Shown: positions 1 through 11,500 of the stretch, piece by piece | Numbering within the stretch: the first letter of the stretch is position 1 | How the letters are laid out: each line of letters begins with the position of its first letter | Origin: Clarkia xantiana subsp. parviflora | Taxonomy: Eukaryota; Streptophyta; Magnoliopsida; Myrtales; Onagraceae | NCBI GenBank assembly: GCA_036873135.1 | Contig: JAPTYO010000011.1 | Coordinates: 4,262,298 to 4,326,297 of the forward strand | Direction of reading: 5' to 3' | Length of the DNA: 64,000 nt | Notes under the pieces: model-generated | What the model saw: the letters and a program-made list of their open reading frames with translations, nothing else | The model's database searches: none | Told to the model about the DNA's origin: nothing | Translations under genes and position numbers: made by a program

Positions 1-311
1 AGTCGTGACAAGAGCATTCCATGTTTATTTGATCACCTTGCAAACCCGAAAGATTTCATGTGCGCTCGCGCCTTAATTCTCCAAACAATCACATTTTCCA
101 TATTACTTGTAGTCCGTTGTGCTACTAACCCTTTGCGCAGTTATCAAGCACGACCATCTCAAAAAACTAAGGAAAGGAACTCCTCTGAGCCGCGCGTATC
201 CACCCTTGGTAGGTCAAAACTCAAGGTGAGCAGACGACCCGAATCATGCGTATACCCTATCTTAGAATAGAGTTAAACAAAGGTCAAGCCATTATTTAAC
301 TCGGGGGCAAG
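1..311 (+). mobile_element. 3' internal end of an LTR retrotransposon
   Basis: Non-coding sequence that runs into a purine-rich stretch (CTCGGGGGCAAG, about 300-311) directly before a TG that opens an LTR. A polypurine tract just upstream of a 3' LTR is expected for LTR retrotransposons. The small open frames show no recognisable gag or pol protein. The element continues off the left edge. Confidence 0.5.
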
Positions 312-1127
312 TGATGGATATACGCATGATTCGGGCTCGGTTTTAATTATTCGGACCTCATACACGCGCGAGACCCTTTACGAAACCTGATTTCGAGCTA
401 ACCGGGGGAAACCGGGCAAGTTTCGAACTTGCCCGGCATCCCCGGGGGGCTTACCCGGAAAATTTCGGGTAAGCTAGGCTTACCCGGAAAATTCCGGGTG
501 AGCAGCTTACCCGGAATTTCCGGGTAAGCTCAACACCCGGGGGGTGTCGCGTATACCCCCCATTTCGTCCCGAACGTATAGGAGACTCGATTTTTAACTA
601 ACTCCTATATGTCCGAGACCCATGTTTCAAAGGCGCGCGCGTCCCGCTCGTGACAGCCGCCTGAGACGCGCGTCAGAGTCCTTTTCCCAAAGCTCTCCCC
701 TGCATCCCGGTTCACATTTCCACATCGAACCGGGTCAAAACCGGTTTACGGTCCAAGGTTGCCTATAAATAGCCACCTTGGGGGTAAACATTTTCAAGTC
801 AATTCAAAAGTCACTTTGGGTGAGAATGGGAAAAGCTCTGACCTCTCTCTAGAAAACCCTCTCTTTCTCTCTCTAGAAGCCGACTAATGTTGATCGTCGG
901 AGCGAGCACACCAAGCACCCCCCCCCCCTCTCCACGGGGACTGCTTGGTAATGCTCCTTTCGCAGGTGCAGACAGACGATATTTCAGAGAGCCCAAAGGA
1001 CTTACCGCCGTTCAGAAGACGAAACTAAGGCCCGCATGCGACTTTAGAGAACGGACTTGGCTCGCACCCAACCCGAAGACTTCGACGAGTTATTCAGCGG
1101 GCAACCCGCAATAACTTGGTCGAAACA
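312..1127 (+). mobile_element. Probable 3' LTR of a gypsy-type retrotransposon
   Basis: The LTR opens with TGATGGATATACGC after a polypurine tract and plausibly ends at CGAAACA, giving about 816 bp. It has a TATA box (TATAAAT, 764-770) followed by a CT-rich leader and GTTGATCGTCGGAGCG, a motif resembling the R region of many plant gypsy LTRs. Positions 440-530 hold repeated and inverted GCTTACCCGG units, and a run of eleven C lies near 919. The target duplication cannot be tested because the 5' end is outside the window. A related LTR start (TGATGGATATACACCC) occurs on the minus strand at about 41101. Confidence 0.55.
764..770 (+). promoter_or_regulatory. LTR TATA box
   Basis: TATAAAT in the context GCCTATAAATAGCC, inside the LTR. 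It is followed by a CT-rich untranslated leader, as expected for a retrotransposon promoter. Confidence 0.5.
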
Positions 1128-2150
1128 ATATACCTTATTTGTAATTTCATTATAACTAATATACATTTAATTGCAATCAATTTGTTCATTTATTATAATG
1201 ATATTTCATTTCTTATTAAAATTTCAATTTGTAGATAAATGAATAATTTTCTTTTTATTTTTATGGAGTTTTTATTTTTTATTCCAGTTGAAAAATAAAT
1301 CACATATACATATTACAATAGATTAAGTTTATTAAATAATAATATATCATAGATGGCAAAAAATAATAATATAGCATAACGCAGTACATATATTTGAAGC
1401 GTGTTATATATATAAACAAAAATTATCATTTTACATTATAATTATCTTTAGCTTTGATCTTATTGTTGTTTATTCAAATATAAAATTTAGGATTAAAATT
1501 CAAATTGAAAATTATAAAGAGGTAGGAGCTTTGAAATTTCATATGAGGTAGGAGCTTTAATCTTATTGTTGTTTATACATTAGATTAACCAATCTTTAGA
1601 GAATATGTAATTATTATATTAAAAAATAAAAAGAGTATACAAATCAAATATTGTATACAAATCCATTTAGATAAACTACTTTATTTGGCCAAACAATAAT
1701 GATATACCTTATTTGTAATTTCATTATAATTAATATACATTTAATTGCAATCAATTTGTTCATTTATTATAATGATATTTCATTTCTTATTAAAATTTCA
1801 ATTTGTAGATAAATGAATAATTTTATTTTTATTTTTATGGAGTTTTTATTTTTTATTCAAGTTGAAAAATAAATCACTTATACATATTACAATAGATTAA
1901 GTTTATTAAATAATAATATATCATAGATAGCAAAAAATAATAATATAGCATAACGCAGTACATATATTTGAAGCGTGTTATATATATAAACAAAAATTAT
2001 CATTTTACATTATAATAATTTTATCTTTAGCTTTGATCTTATTGTTGTTTATTCAAATATAAAATTTAGGATTAAAATTCAAATTGAAAATTATAAAGAG
2101 GTAGGAGCTTTGAAATTTCATATTTCGTTTCTAAAAAAGTTCACAATTAA
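1128..2150. repeat. Direct duplication of about 430 bp, two copies
   Basis: Sequence from about 1128 to 1550 is repeated nearly base for base at about 1697-2125. Both copies start with ATATACCTTATTTGTAATT and end with GGAGCTTTGAAATTTCATAT. Differences are few: ATTCCAGTTG against ATTCAAGTTG, AGATGGC against AGATAGC, and a short insertion in TAATAATTTTATC. The copies are separated by about 150 bp. No coding potential; the start adjoins the LTR end. Confidence 0.85.
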
Positions 2151-3088
2151 AATGTTCATAATAAATATATTTTTTCTTGATAAAAAATTCAGAAACTTTT
2201 CACTATAATGTAGTATTTTAGTATGAAATATTATAAAATTTTCCTGGTATTAATAACATTTGAACTAATGAGATGTTTAATAAATTCTATACCTGGACTA
2301 TATTAAAAAAAACAATTATTAAATTTACTGTACAAATTCTTCATTAATCAAATTAACGAAAATGTAAAATTAATTTATTTTCGAATTATTTATAAATATA
2401 TAACCATATATTCATTGGTAAATTATAATACTGATGATATATAAGTAACTAGAACCAATACTAAAATAAACTTGGATCAAATAAATGGTTGGATGGTTAT
2501 TATTTTATTTTCTATCATCATATCTTCAATACAAAATCTAATAGTAATTTTTTTTCCAAATATAGAATGTATTTATTATATTAAAAATAAATTTATAATT
2601 TGGATAATTTTTATCTTTTTTCAATAGAGAAGTCGAAATTTGCCCAAAAAAAATAGAGAAGTCGAAAGTGATAGATTTTTATCTTTTATAAATTTATCCT
2701 CTAAACTATATCATGTTTACTTAAATAAAGTTTAATTATCTATATATCTATCTATCTATCTATGTATCTATCTATATTTATATAATTTCAATAGAACATA
2801 TATAAACATGACAAGTAAGTTTTTAATCACATTTTATCTATCATAATGTCAATTTTATAACTTTTGATTAGTCCATTTCAAACATACTATAATCATTCTT
2901 ACATGCTTGGCACATGGCTAAATTCTCATGGCTCCAAATGCTCTCATTCACTCCCAAAAGACTTTTTTTTTTACAATACTATCAAAAAAACGTTATAAAC
3001 GTCACAAATGTTACATAAGTATACTAATATTTATTTAAGTATTATAAAATAATATAAAATTTAATAGTATAAATATCTTTCGATTTGA

Positions 3089-3120
<32 letters not shown>

Positions 3121-3130
3121 TGAATATAAA
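2151..3130. other. AT-rich intergenic sequence with microsatellites
   Basis: No gene is visible. The stretch holds a CTAT microsatellite (about 2743-2773), an AT dinucleotide run (about 3091-3120) and one mini-insertion footprint at 2639-2652. Confidence 0.6.
2639..2652 (+). mobile_element. Mini-insertion: TTTGCCC plus poly(A), 15-bp flanking duplication
   Basis: A 14-bp insert TTTGCCC-A7 is flanked on both sides by ATAGAGAAGTCGAAA (2624-2638 and 2653-2667, 15/15 identical). This fits a retroposon truncated almost to its tail. It belongs to the recurrent set described in the findings. Confidence 0.6.
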
Positions 3131-3959
3131 AATATAATATAATTTGAACTTATAAGTTTGTTTTTTGCATCCTAACAATATAAAGTTGCAATTGCACCCT
3201 AACAAATTTATTTAATAAATTTGACTAAAATATGATGCAAAATAAATACAATAAAATAAGCACATACAATACATTAAAATAATAAGATTAGATAGAATTT
3301 GTTTTTTTTTTTTTAATCTTAAAAGATAGAATTATTAAAAAAACCGTAAAAATACCATTTAAAAAGAAATAAGTTATAAAAAAAAAACTTCAACATATTA
3401 GACTTAATTAGTTGATATATCTTTTATTAAACACAATCATTATATAATTATATTTAGCTTGATGAATTTATAAAATGGAAAAAAGATGATAATAAGTAAG
3501 TGAAGTCAATTGTTTAAAATACATAAAATTTAGGAAGCACAATTTTTGTTTCGCTTATATGTTAGTCACTTTGCATCCTAACAATAGAAAGTTGGAATTG
3601 CACCCTTACAAATTTATTTTAAAATTGCATGAAAATATGAGGAATAAATAAACACACAATAAAATTTGTGGAAAATAAAAATATTATATAAAAAATAAAA
3701 AATAAAATATATAGCGTAATATTATATGTGTAAATCCATTAACTAACAAATAGACATATGTTGACACGCTAAGATAGAATTATATAAAGATGTATACACC
3801 TTAATAGTGTGTAGTAGTGTTTCAATTTCATTAAATAAATTATTTCAAATAACAAAAACCAATCAAATTAAGTATCTATATTAAATATGAATTTTTGTAA
3901 TATCCTAACAATGATATAAACAAATTACTTACCGCGTAACGCGCGGGTTAACCAGCTAG
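3131..3959 (+). mobile_element. Probable Helitron, 3' part
   Basis: The right end is CTAG followed by T (3956-3960). Ten bases upstream lies a GC hairpin CCGCG-TAACG-CGCGG (3932-3946). A hairpin followed by CTRR and insertion before T is the known 3' signature of Helitrons. Inside, a 75-bp segment (GCATCCTAACAAT...) occurs at about 3167 and again at about 3577. The 5' end was not located, so the left boundary is arbitrary. Confidence 0.5.
3300..3323 (-). mobile_element. Mini-insertion: TTTAAGATT plus poly(A), 10-bp flanking duplication
   Basis: The insert reads T(n)-AATCTTAAA on the plus strand, so TTTAAGATT-A(n) on the minus strand. It is flanked by AGATAGAATT at 3290-3299 and 3324-3333 (10/10). 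It shares the TTAAGA stub with the footprints at 36926 and 59858. Confidence 0.5.
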
Positions 3960-4343
3960 TATAGCATAATTTCAATGTTTCTAGAACTATTTTTTTCTCG
4001 TATTATTTAACAGATGAATCAGAATGATACTTGTAGTTATAGAAGGGACTATATTTAGACTACAGGTAGGTGTAATCTCACGTGGAAACAAACCCTAACT
4101 TTTTTATTTAGCCAAAAGAAAAAAAAAAAAAACTTTCTTTTATTGCCTCAAAAGCAAAACAATGTCCTGACTTATATGTCGCCAACTAACTGTTTCCATC
4201 CATTTGAAAGGGAGATGCTATTCTTTATTTTTATTTTTTAAAAAAATGGATCACTAGTGACTACATATTAAACATCTAAACAATTAGTACATGTATTAAT
4301 TCAATCAACATAAAGAGTTTTTCCTTAGGGAAATTTTTTTTAA
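3960..4343. other. Intergenic, nothing recognised
   Basis: AT-rich sequence without a convincing open frame or repeat end. At 4110-4140 a TAGCCAAAAG-A(n) tract resembles the mini-insertion family, but its flanking duplication is imperfect and it was not counted. Confidence 0.5.
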
Positions 4344-4872
4344 GGGTTAATAACTAAAAAACTGTCCAATGTTTACCCTATGTTAAGATTAGGTGTCTGA
4401 AGTTTGAAATGTTAAAATGGACTATTCCAAGTTTCATTTTTGTTGAAATTTGGTGTCTCGGAGTGATTACTTTAGAGAAGTCAATTCCGACGAAACTGTC
4501 TGTCAAATTCGAGCTCTCATACACACTCCCTGCTTGTCATCTTGCCGGGACCATCACCTAAAAAGTTGGTAACATCCGGGCAAGTAAATCTCGCTCTATT
4601 GTCCTTGGAAAACGGATCCACACCACTCTTTTAGAAACTTTTTTTTTAATGTTCAATTTTTAGTGAAATTTGACGATTTTGTAAAAAGTAAAGAGTGATG
4701 GATGATGAGTGGGTTGGTGGGTTGATGTAAATGATTGAATGGAGATGAAAAGACGCACAAAGACACCAAATTTCAACAAAAATGATTGGGACAGTCCATT
4801 TTAACATTTCAAACTTCAGACACCTAATTTTAACATAGGGTAAACCTTGGACAGTTTTTTAGTTATTAACCC
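4344..4872. mobile_element. Mutator-like MITE with 9-bp TSD
   Basis: A 529-bp element with long terminal inverted repeats: left GGGTTAATAACTAAAAAACT, right AGTTTTTTAGTTATTAACCC. The inner arms also pair (GGTGTCTGAAGTTTGAAATG against CATTTCAAACTTCAGACACC). Both sides are flanked by TTTTTTTAA (4335-4343 and 4873-4881, 9/9). Nine-base duplications and long inverted ends are typical of Mutator-like elements. It has no transposase and is therefore non-autonomous. Confidence 0.85.
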
Positions 4873-4881
4873 TTTTTTTAA

Positions 4882-5560
4882 TCATATCACACTAAGGAAT
4901 TCGTACTTAATTCGTAGCCAAATTATGTAGGAGTGAGATGCTATTTATATATGGAAATTGATTAGTGTTCCGATACATGCAGAGCCGACTTGTTCCGAGT
5001 GTGAGAGAGCAGAATAATACCCTCAGAGTTACTAAATTTTACAGCCCTTGTCATTAAGACTTATATCGGAACAACTCTAAACTGGAAATCGGAACGGCTA
5101 TCACTACAGTAACATGTTTACAAAAAAAAAACTAGGCTTAGGGTGTCAATTATCTCAAATTTGACCCATAAATCTATTTCAATTTGCCCAAATTGAACTA
5201 GGTTTAGGGTGTCAATTCCCCCAAATTTGAACAAAATTGAAAGTTTAGGGTGGATCATGTGACTTGCACATGTCACTTAACGGAAAAAATGGACAGAATG
5301 TAACAGTCAGACCAAAACTAGAAAAATCTGCAAACATATGGTACAAAACTAGAAGAAAAAAAAAACATCATGGACCAAAAGACCTGTTAACCCTAAAACA
5401 AAAACTATTTAATGGTCAAACTTAACTGTTGACTAATGAATGCACCTGAAGTTTACAAAATATAAATATATGACACAAAAAGTCTACTAAGTTAAATATA
5501 TGACACCAAAAATCAATATTAGCCAAACCACATCACAAGACATTACCATCACAGTTCAAT
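4882..5560. other. Intergenic with degenerate repeat
   Basis: No gene. From about 5140 to 5400 the sequence (TTAGGGTGTCAATT twice, ending CTGTTAACCC) resembles the interior and ends of the Mutator-like MITEs elsewhere in the window. No target duplication could be matched. Confidence 0.4.
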
Positions 5561-5578
5561 ACAGATATATCCGTCCCA

Positions 5579-5786
5579 ATTTTTGCCACTAATTTTTTTA
5601 TTTTTCTATTGCCCTAAAGGTGAACCCCATAGGGAAATTGATATTATTAATAGTATGATACACATCTTAGGTGTAGTTAAAAAAATTCATATTTTTCATA
5701 CTTTTAAAGTTTTACTTATGTTACAATTAAGTTCACCATAGTATTAAAAAAACAAAAAACATGGTGCTCCCAAAGCATGGTAGAAA
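5579..5786 (-). mobile_element. MITE copy (GGAGCACCATG family), left end decayed
   Basis: This stretch is the inverted relative of the element at 27974-28198. Shared blocks include TTGATATTATTAATAGTATG, ACATCTTAGGTGTAGTTAAA and the terminal ATGGTGCTCCCAAAGCATGG. It lies downstream of the methyltransferase gene. Confidence 0.6.
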
Positions 5787-5972
5787 AATACATGTTACCA
5801 TCACATTTCAATCAAGATCACATAACGAACAGGCGAAAAAGAAAATAAAATTTTATCTCCCTCAAGCCTGACCACCATTATTTCAGCAACAAAAAATTTC
5901 CGATTAATCAAATAACATTAATTAACAACAAAAATACACACACTATCGTTACAACAAAATTCATCTCTCCCG

Positions 5973-8900
5973 CTACAAATTCATCGCCCTGTGAGGATCG
6001 AAATCCATAAACTCCCCGGTATTGACAACCGGAGCTCCGTACCCGTACACACCACCTCCTCCATCCATATTGACCGGAGGCGGCGGCCCCCACGAGGCGG
6101 GCCCACCGGAGCTCGGTGGTGCCTCCTGGGCGGTAGGGATGATGTTGAGCACCGCCGAGTTCGGCTGGGAATTCGAAACAGATCTTCGGTTCGAAGAAGT
6201 AGGGTTTGTGAGGGAAATGGAGTTCTGAGAGGAGTTTTGCTGCATTTGTTGTTGGTTCTTCATCGGAGATTTGGGGCGGAGGGACTCGATTTCTGGGGTT
6301 GTTAGAACGAGGTGGGGAGCGTCTGGAGGCGGGTTTCGGCCACCGCCTCCTTGCCAGACCTTCCCGTCTTTGTCGCAGAAGCTTCTTGTATATGCCTGTA
6401 AATAAAACAAAATCGTCAAAATGGTAAAAACCGGTTCTCTCAACACTCAAAAATGATTAAGAAACAAAACAATAGAGAATACATGATTTAACATGGTTCC
6501 GTCAATTCGAACTACGTCTACAGGCAATGACGATTTTTTTGATTGTCTCTCAGTTACAATTTACACAAGATACATCACCATATATATAGTTGCGGAGAAT
6601 AAACTCATAAACCCTAATAATTCGAGTTTGTCCACAAAAATTCGGGATCCATATCTTAACAAAACCAACCAATACAAACATGCCAAATGTATCAAGTGTT
6701 AAATTACCAAACATGAACACGCACGATAAGCTTATTGTATCATGATCACAAATACGACACTAATTTTTTTTGTACATGTTCGTGTTTTGTTAAGTCAGTT
6801 AGTTATGTGTAGATCCACGTGCGAAGTCTTGAAGCAAATATCACATAATGAAATAACTATGAATTCACAAATCATATTTGACAAATAGTTGATTGGAATT
6901 GACAAAGTCTTTGATTTGTTCAAAAAAGTACTCAAATCAGATCTTGAAGCACAACTTTATCGTGTTGTGATCTGAACAGAGCATGACAAGGAGATTAATC
7001 TGTGTTAACGATGTGTGTGGTACTATAGTGTTGTGTTAGAGACTGACAGCCCTACTTCAAACTACGAACAAAAAATGGTATTGTAAAGCTAGAGCAGTGT
7101 ACCTCAGAGTTGAAGTTAGAAGAGGACAGTCCTTTGCCTACTGTAAGCCAACCGGACCGAATGTTGTGGTCTTCACCAAAGAGTTCCAACCTCCTACGCC
7201 CAAGTGCAAAGTGCTCGACAATCCGATACATGTCTTCTGGCTTTTGGGTCGAACCTGCAATTTCAGTACTGTTATTAGAACCGAAAAGGAAAACTGAGCT
7301 CTCACAAATCATATATATCAATGAAGCAACTACATTCAAGAAGAAATTACTTTATGTGAGCAGCCCCAAGGCGACTCATTCGACTCATGTTCGCCTTGGG
7401 GCTGCTCAGATCATTACTCAAAGTCATTGTTTTGATGAATTCTAGAAAACTCGATCCAGGCCTTTCTAATGAGGTTCCAGTTCAGACCAACACATGAATT
7501 TTATTTTGGCATTTTTCTAGGGCAAGGGCAATCGTGATATAGACTCACATAATATTATGTAAGAAATTTTTTAAAGACATGCACTAAATATCCTAACAAA
7601 TGCGTCATTTACAATAGGAACTCCAATTATAGTTGTTATGATCACTATAAAGAAGTCGAGTATGAGAGGGACGAGGTATTGAAAATCAAATACCTACAAC
7701 GTCTATTTATACAGTCTCACACATGTTTGAACAGCAAAGCTACTCAGTTCTGGAGTTTCTAAGATTAAAAGATGTCACAAGAAAGACAATATTGCTACTG
7801 CTAACAAGTGGCACAAATGTTGCAAAGAACAAAATACTTACCATAAGGGGGTTCTTCTGCAATTATTACATCTGTATCAATGTTGGCATGGATGATATGA
7901 CCGTCAGTGCTACGGCGAACTGTTCCTTTTATGCCCATCAAGCAGTGTTCCTTCACCACAGTATCCAATCTCAGTAGTAGAAAGAGAGGAATATGCAAGG
8001 AATGTGGTTAAAATGAGAGTAAATCCAAGGCTGTATACCTTTGAGTGTTGAAATAATGTATTTGAATCATGACGTAATCCTGGAGTTGCATTTGTCTTGT
8101 TAGTCTTCACCCAACAAATATCTTCACACCTTCGAAACCCCCACTGTAGATAAACACGACCGCATAAAAACTTTATTCAAAGATTTGCACACAAAAAATT
8201 GTTTGGTGGCGGTGCATCACTCGGCATGAGAAGCCTACACAAACTACACCATAGACAAAAGTGGCAAGCTCGGGCAGATAAATAAAGAAAATCACATGTA
8301 CCTTTTTCAAACACTGACGGCCCTGCTCCAAGCCCACTCCATCACCAACCCAGAGGAAAATAAAAGATGGAGTATCTGCAATTGCCTACAACAGGAAAAA
8401 AGAAGCATATACAATCAAGTCAAATGCATAATTCTTCATAATAATATATCGACACTAAGAAGGGTTCAAGAAATTAATTACTTCCAAATTATAAAACACC
8501 AATTTGTCAATCAAGTTAAAGAAATGTGACGAGAAAAGATAAGGAAATATAGAGGCCATGGTTACAGAGAACAGCAGCTTCTGATGGAACACTGATGCTA
8601 TTGAATCCTAATCCCTATTACTATACGCAATGTCTATAGAAACTTCTTCAAAGATAATATAGAAAGTACCTCAATTTTCAGATTCAGTATTTCCTCAAAC
8701 GTCCAGTAATCCAGATGGTCAGCGACACCAGGAGCTCGATGAACATACTCTTCCCAAGGAGGATCGACAAGGATGACATCAAACTTGGTACCAAAAAACT
8801 CAGGAGAAAGCTCAAATTCGCGTAAATCACATTTGTAGTACATGGGAGGAGAAGCAGAGTTTGCTACAATCTCATCCTTCTTCTGTATAAGTTCACGAAG

Positions 8901-11057
8901 CTTAGGGTAATCTTCTACAACATTAGTAAGCTCAAGCTCCCGAATAAAATTCTGGGGCCGCATTCCAGTGTCCACAAAATTCTGAGAGTAATCATTTTGC
9001 TCTCCTCTTGAGGGAGCTTTATTTGATGGCCCACCAGATCTTGGAGGAACCCAACTCCCAGAAGTTTTCTCAGGTTGGTTTCCTCGTGCCATTGGACCCC
9101 CTACATTGAAACCAGACCCGGGAGGAACATTCGAGGGTACCCCTCCTCTTCCAGGGTCTTGTTGGTTGAAGTAAGCAGCAGGATTGTTAAAGTTAGGCGT
9201 TCCCATATTAGGAGCAAATCTGGGGCCTGCTGGTCCTGTAGGAATCGGGGAAAGGGCAGGTGGCATCCCTAACATATTCACATCAATTCCTCGAGCTCCA
9301 GGCCATACTACTTGTGGAGAAAACGGTGGAATATAGACACCTGGAGAAATAGCAGCTCCTGGAGCAGGAGACATGGTCGGGTTCAATGGTGCCAGTGGCC
9401 CCGGTGGAGGGATTCCAAGAGGTCCAAAAGGAGAACCCATAATAGGCAATGGAACTGATATCTGTTGATTGTCTCTGCCACTGGGCCTGCCCCGTCCACC
9501 TCTACCAACTCTGCTCCCTTTTATCACTGGTATCGGAGTTCTATTTAAGGATCCTGAATCCTGATTACTAGGAGGCTGAAAACCACCAGAACTTTGGCCA
9601 CTGGAAGTCCTTAAAGGAGTACCACCCCTTTGTTCTCTTCCTCTGCTTCCTTGAGCATCATTGTCTTCTCTCCATGACCTATGATCTCTTTCAGAAGCAT
9701 CATCATCATTGTATCTCTCCTTAGACCCTTCATTAGATTCAGGAGGCCCATGAGCACTATGCCTTGCTCTGTCATCTCTTGTGTTTTTCCATTCATCATC
9801 AGATGGAGCTGTTTTACCATCAGCTTGCTGACCAAGTTCGTACCTTTTGGAATTGTTAGATTCAGTTTTACCATAGTCAGGGTTGGTCCGTATCTCTATC
9901 ACGTCATAATTGTCATTGGAATATCCACTTGATGAGATTTTCAATGCTTCACTCTTCCTACTGGATCGTCCATGAGTCCTTTCACTATCTGACCTCTCAC
10001 GGCCATATCTACTACCCCGGTCAGGGGTTGTGGATCTATGCCCTCGACCACTTCTATCTCTTGACCAAGACCTTCCATCTTCATCTGCATGTGAAACCCT
10101 ATCTCTACTCTCAGAGCCTGAATGAGTTCTCTGTTCTCTTTGCTGCTCATTCTTCTCTTTATCAGTTCTATCATCACAAGTAGAAGGACTTGCTTTCTCA
10201 TCTTCTTCTAAACCTACTGAGACGCTCCGATTCCTACTCCTCTCACCATCAAATCTCCTTTCATCTCGGCGATTCGATCTGACAGCCTTGTCACTGCTTG
10301 AATCTATGCCTTCAATTTTACTATCAGAATGTTCATTTCTAGAAGATCCAATTCTTTCCCGAACAATATCATGCTTATTATCAGATTCCTTGCTGCCTTT
10401 TTCATCAGTTCTATCATAAATAATTTCATCAACTTTATTCACAGTTTCGGGATCATCCAACCTTCTCTTAGAACCCTTCACATTCTCAGATGACCCATGA
10501 CCCTTGCTATCCCTCCGCTCTGAGTACTTAGAATCTTTCTCAGGTACGTTTTCAAGTTCGATCTCATGATGTTTGCTCCTACTTTTGCTCTGGGAAACTT
10601 CATGATCTGACAGCTTACCTTTTCTCTTATCACTCTCATCACTGCCCCGACCATGACCTCTAATTCCGAGCTTGTCTCCCCCATCCGGCCTATTGTCTAA
10701 TTCCCCATCCTGGTACCAAGTACTAAGTTTCTCCAAAGCACTCTCTTCTTGTTTTCTCTTTGCCTGTTTCGACCGAGACTCCCTTCTTGCCTCATGATCA
10801 TCTTCATCGCTTTCCTGTTTGCTCACACCTGACCTCTTCCTGCTCTCATACCTATCCCCAGAGCTTCTATTTCTTCCACTGCCATCAAAATCTTCAGCAT
10901 CATCTCCACTACTCTGCTTTCTCGACTTGCTTGAACGGTGCTTCTTCTTATCACTGCCTTCCCATTCAACATGATCTCCTGACCTCTCACTCTTCCAATC
11001 AACATCGCCATCTCCTTCCTTCTTCCCATGGCTATGACTAACACTTGGAGAATCCAT
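5973..11057 (-). CDS. MTB: METTL14-like m6A RNA methyltransferase subunit (MTB)
   Basis: Homologue of METTL14, the partner of METTL3/MTA in the nuclear complex that writes N6-methyladenosine on mRNA. Coding exons on the minus strand: 11057-8670, 8385-8302, 8143-8039, 7950-7842, 7254-7103, 6395-5973. All junctions are GT-AG and phases join to 1086 aa. Residues 1 to about 500 are charged and rich in Ser/Arg/Asp/Glu; about 500-690 are Pro/Gly-rich. The MT-A70 domain spans about 710-940, with DPPW at 765-768, then [43 protein letters not shown] and [16 protein letters not shown]. The C-terminal 140 residues are low complexity with KSPMKNQQQ. The start is the first ATG of the long exon. A 5'UTR intron (about 11083-11360) looks likely. 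Plant MTB proteins vary mainly in the disordered N-terminus. Confidence 0.93.
7357..7408. repeat. Perfect 18-bp inverted repeat inside an MTB intron
   Basis: Left arm TGAGCAGCCCCAAGGCGA (7357-7374), a 16-nt spacer, then the exact reverse complement (7391-7408). It sits in the intron between the fourth and fifth MTB exons. The GC-rich arms contrast with the AT-rich intron. It does not match any miRNA that I recognise. Confidence 0.8.
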
Positions 11058-11500
11058 TGCTAAATAGGCTCTAAATTAATTACTAAGAATTTCAACAAGA
11101 AATCAACATGCTTGTTTCAGGCTTCATAGCACCAAGGAACTCCCTCGCTCTGTGGCACCAAAAAATTAGCAAGACGAATCTGGAAGTCAGGAACTACTCC
11201 ATCATAGTTACAAAATCCCCCAAAATATCACAAGCTCCAAATTTCAAGCTCAGAAAAGAACTGAAAGCAGAAGAATTTCAAAACCCATAAACATACAATA
11301 TAATGTCGAACTTTTGAAATTAGGTAAACTACAGATTGGCTGCGGCCGTTAAGTGAGTACCTGTCTCTGTTATCAATCCTTCAATTAGGAATTGAATGCA
11401 GTCCGTCTCCGGTACCGGTGGTCCGGTTAGGCAGATGAGGGCGGCGGCGCCGTCGGCTGTTCCTGTCAAAGTCCCGCGGCCACAATAAGTAAGTTTTGGT
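11058..11500 (-). promoter_or_regulatory. MTB 5'UTR and proximal promoter
   Basis: On the minus strand a donor GAGACAG|GTACTC (intron from 11360) and an acceptor TTCTTAG (intron to 11083) suggest a 5'UTR intron just before the start codon. The GC-rich stretch at 11400-11480 is likely near the transcription start. This is inferred from splice-like sequence only. Confidence 0.4.

Noticed and set aside
58..270. 70-codon plus-strand frame at the window edge
   Set aside because: No similarity to known proteins; it lies in non-coding LTR retrotransposon sequence.
4085..4145. Mini-insertion candidate TAGCCAAAAG plus poly(A)
   Set aside because: Flanks AACTTTTTTATT and AACTTTCTTTTATT are similar, but they are low complexity and gapped.
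5908..6450. Minus-strand frame of 180 codons overlapping the MTB last exon
   Set aside because: It is a shadow frame. The 5973-6395 exon in the other frame continues the METTL14-like protein in phase.
7357..7408. Known plant miRNA precursor
   Set aside because: The arm sequence matches no plant miRNA that I recognise, and 18 bp is short for a precursor stem.
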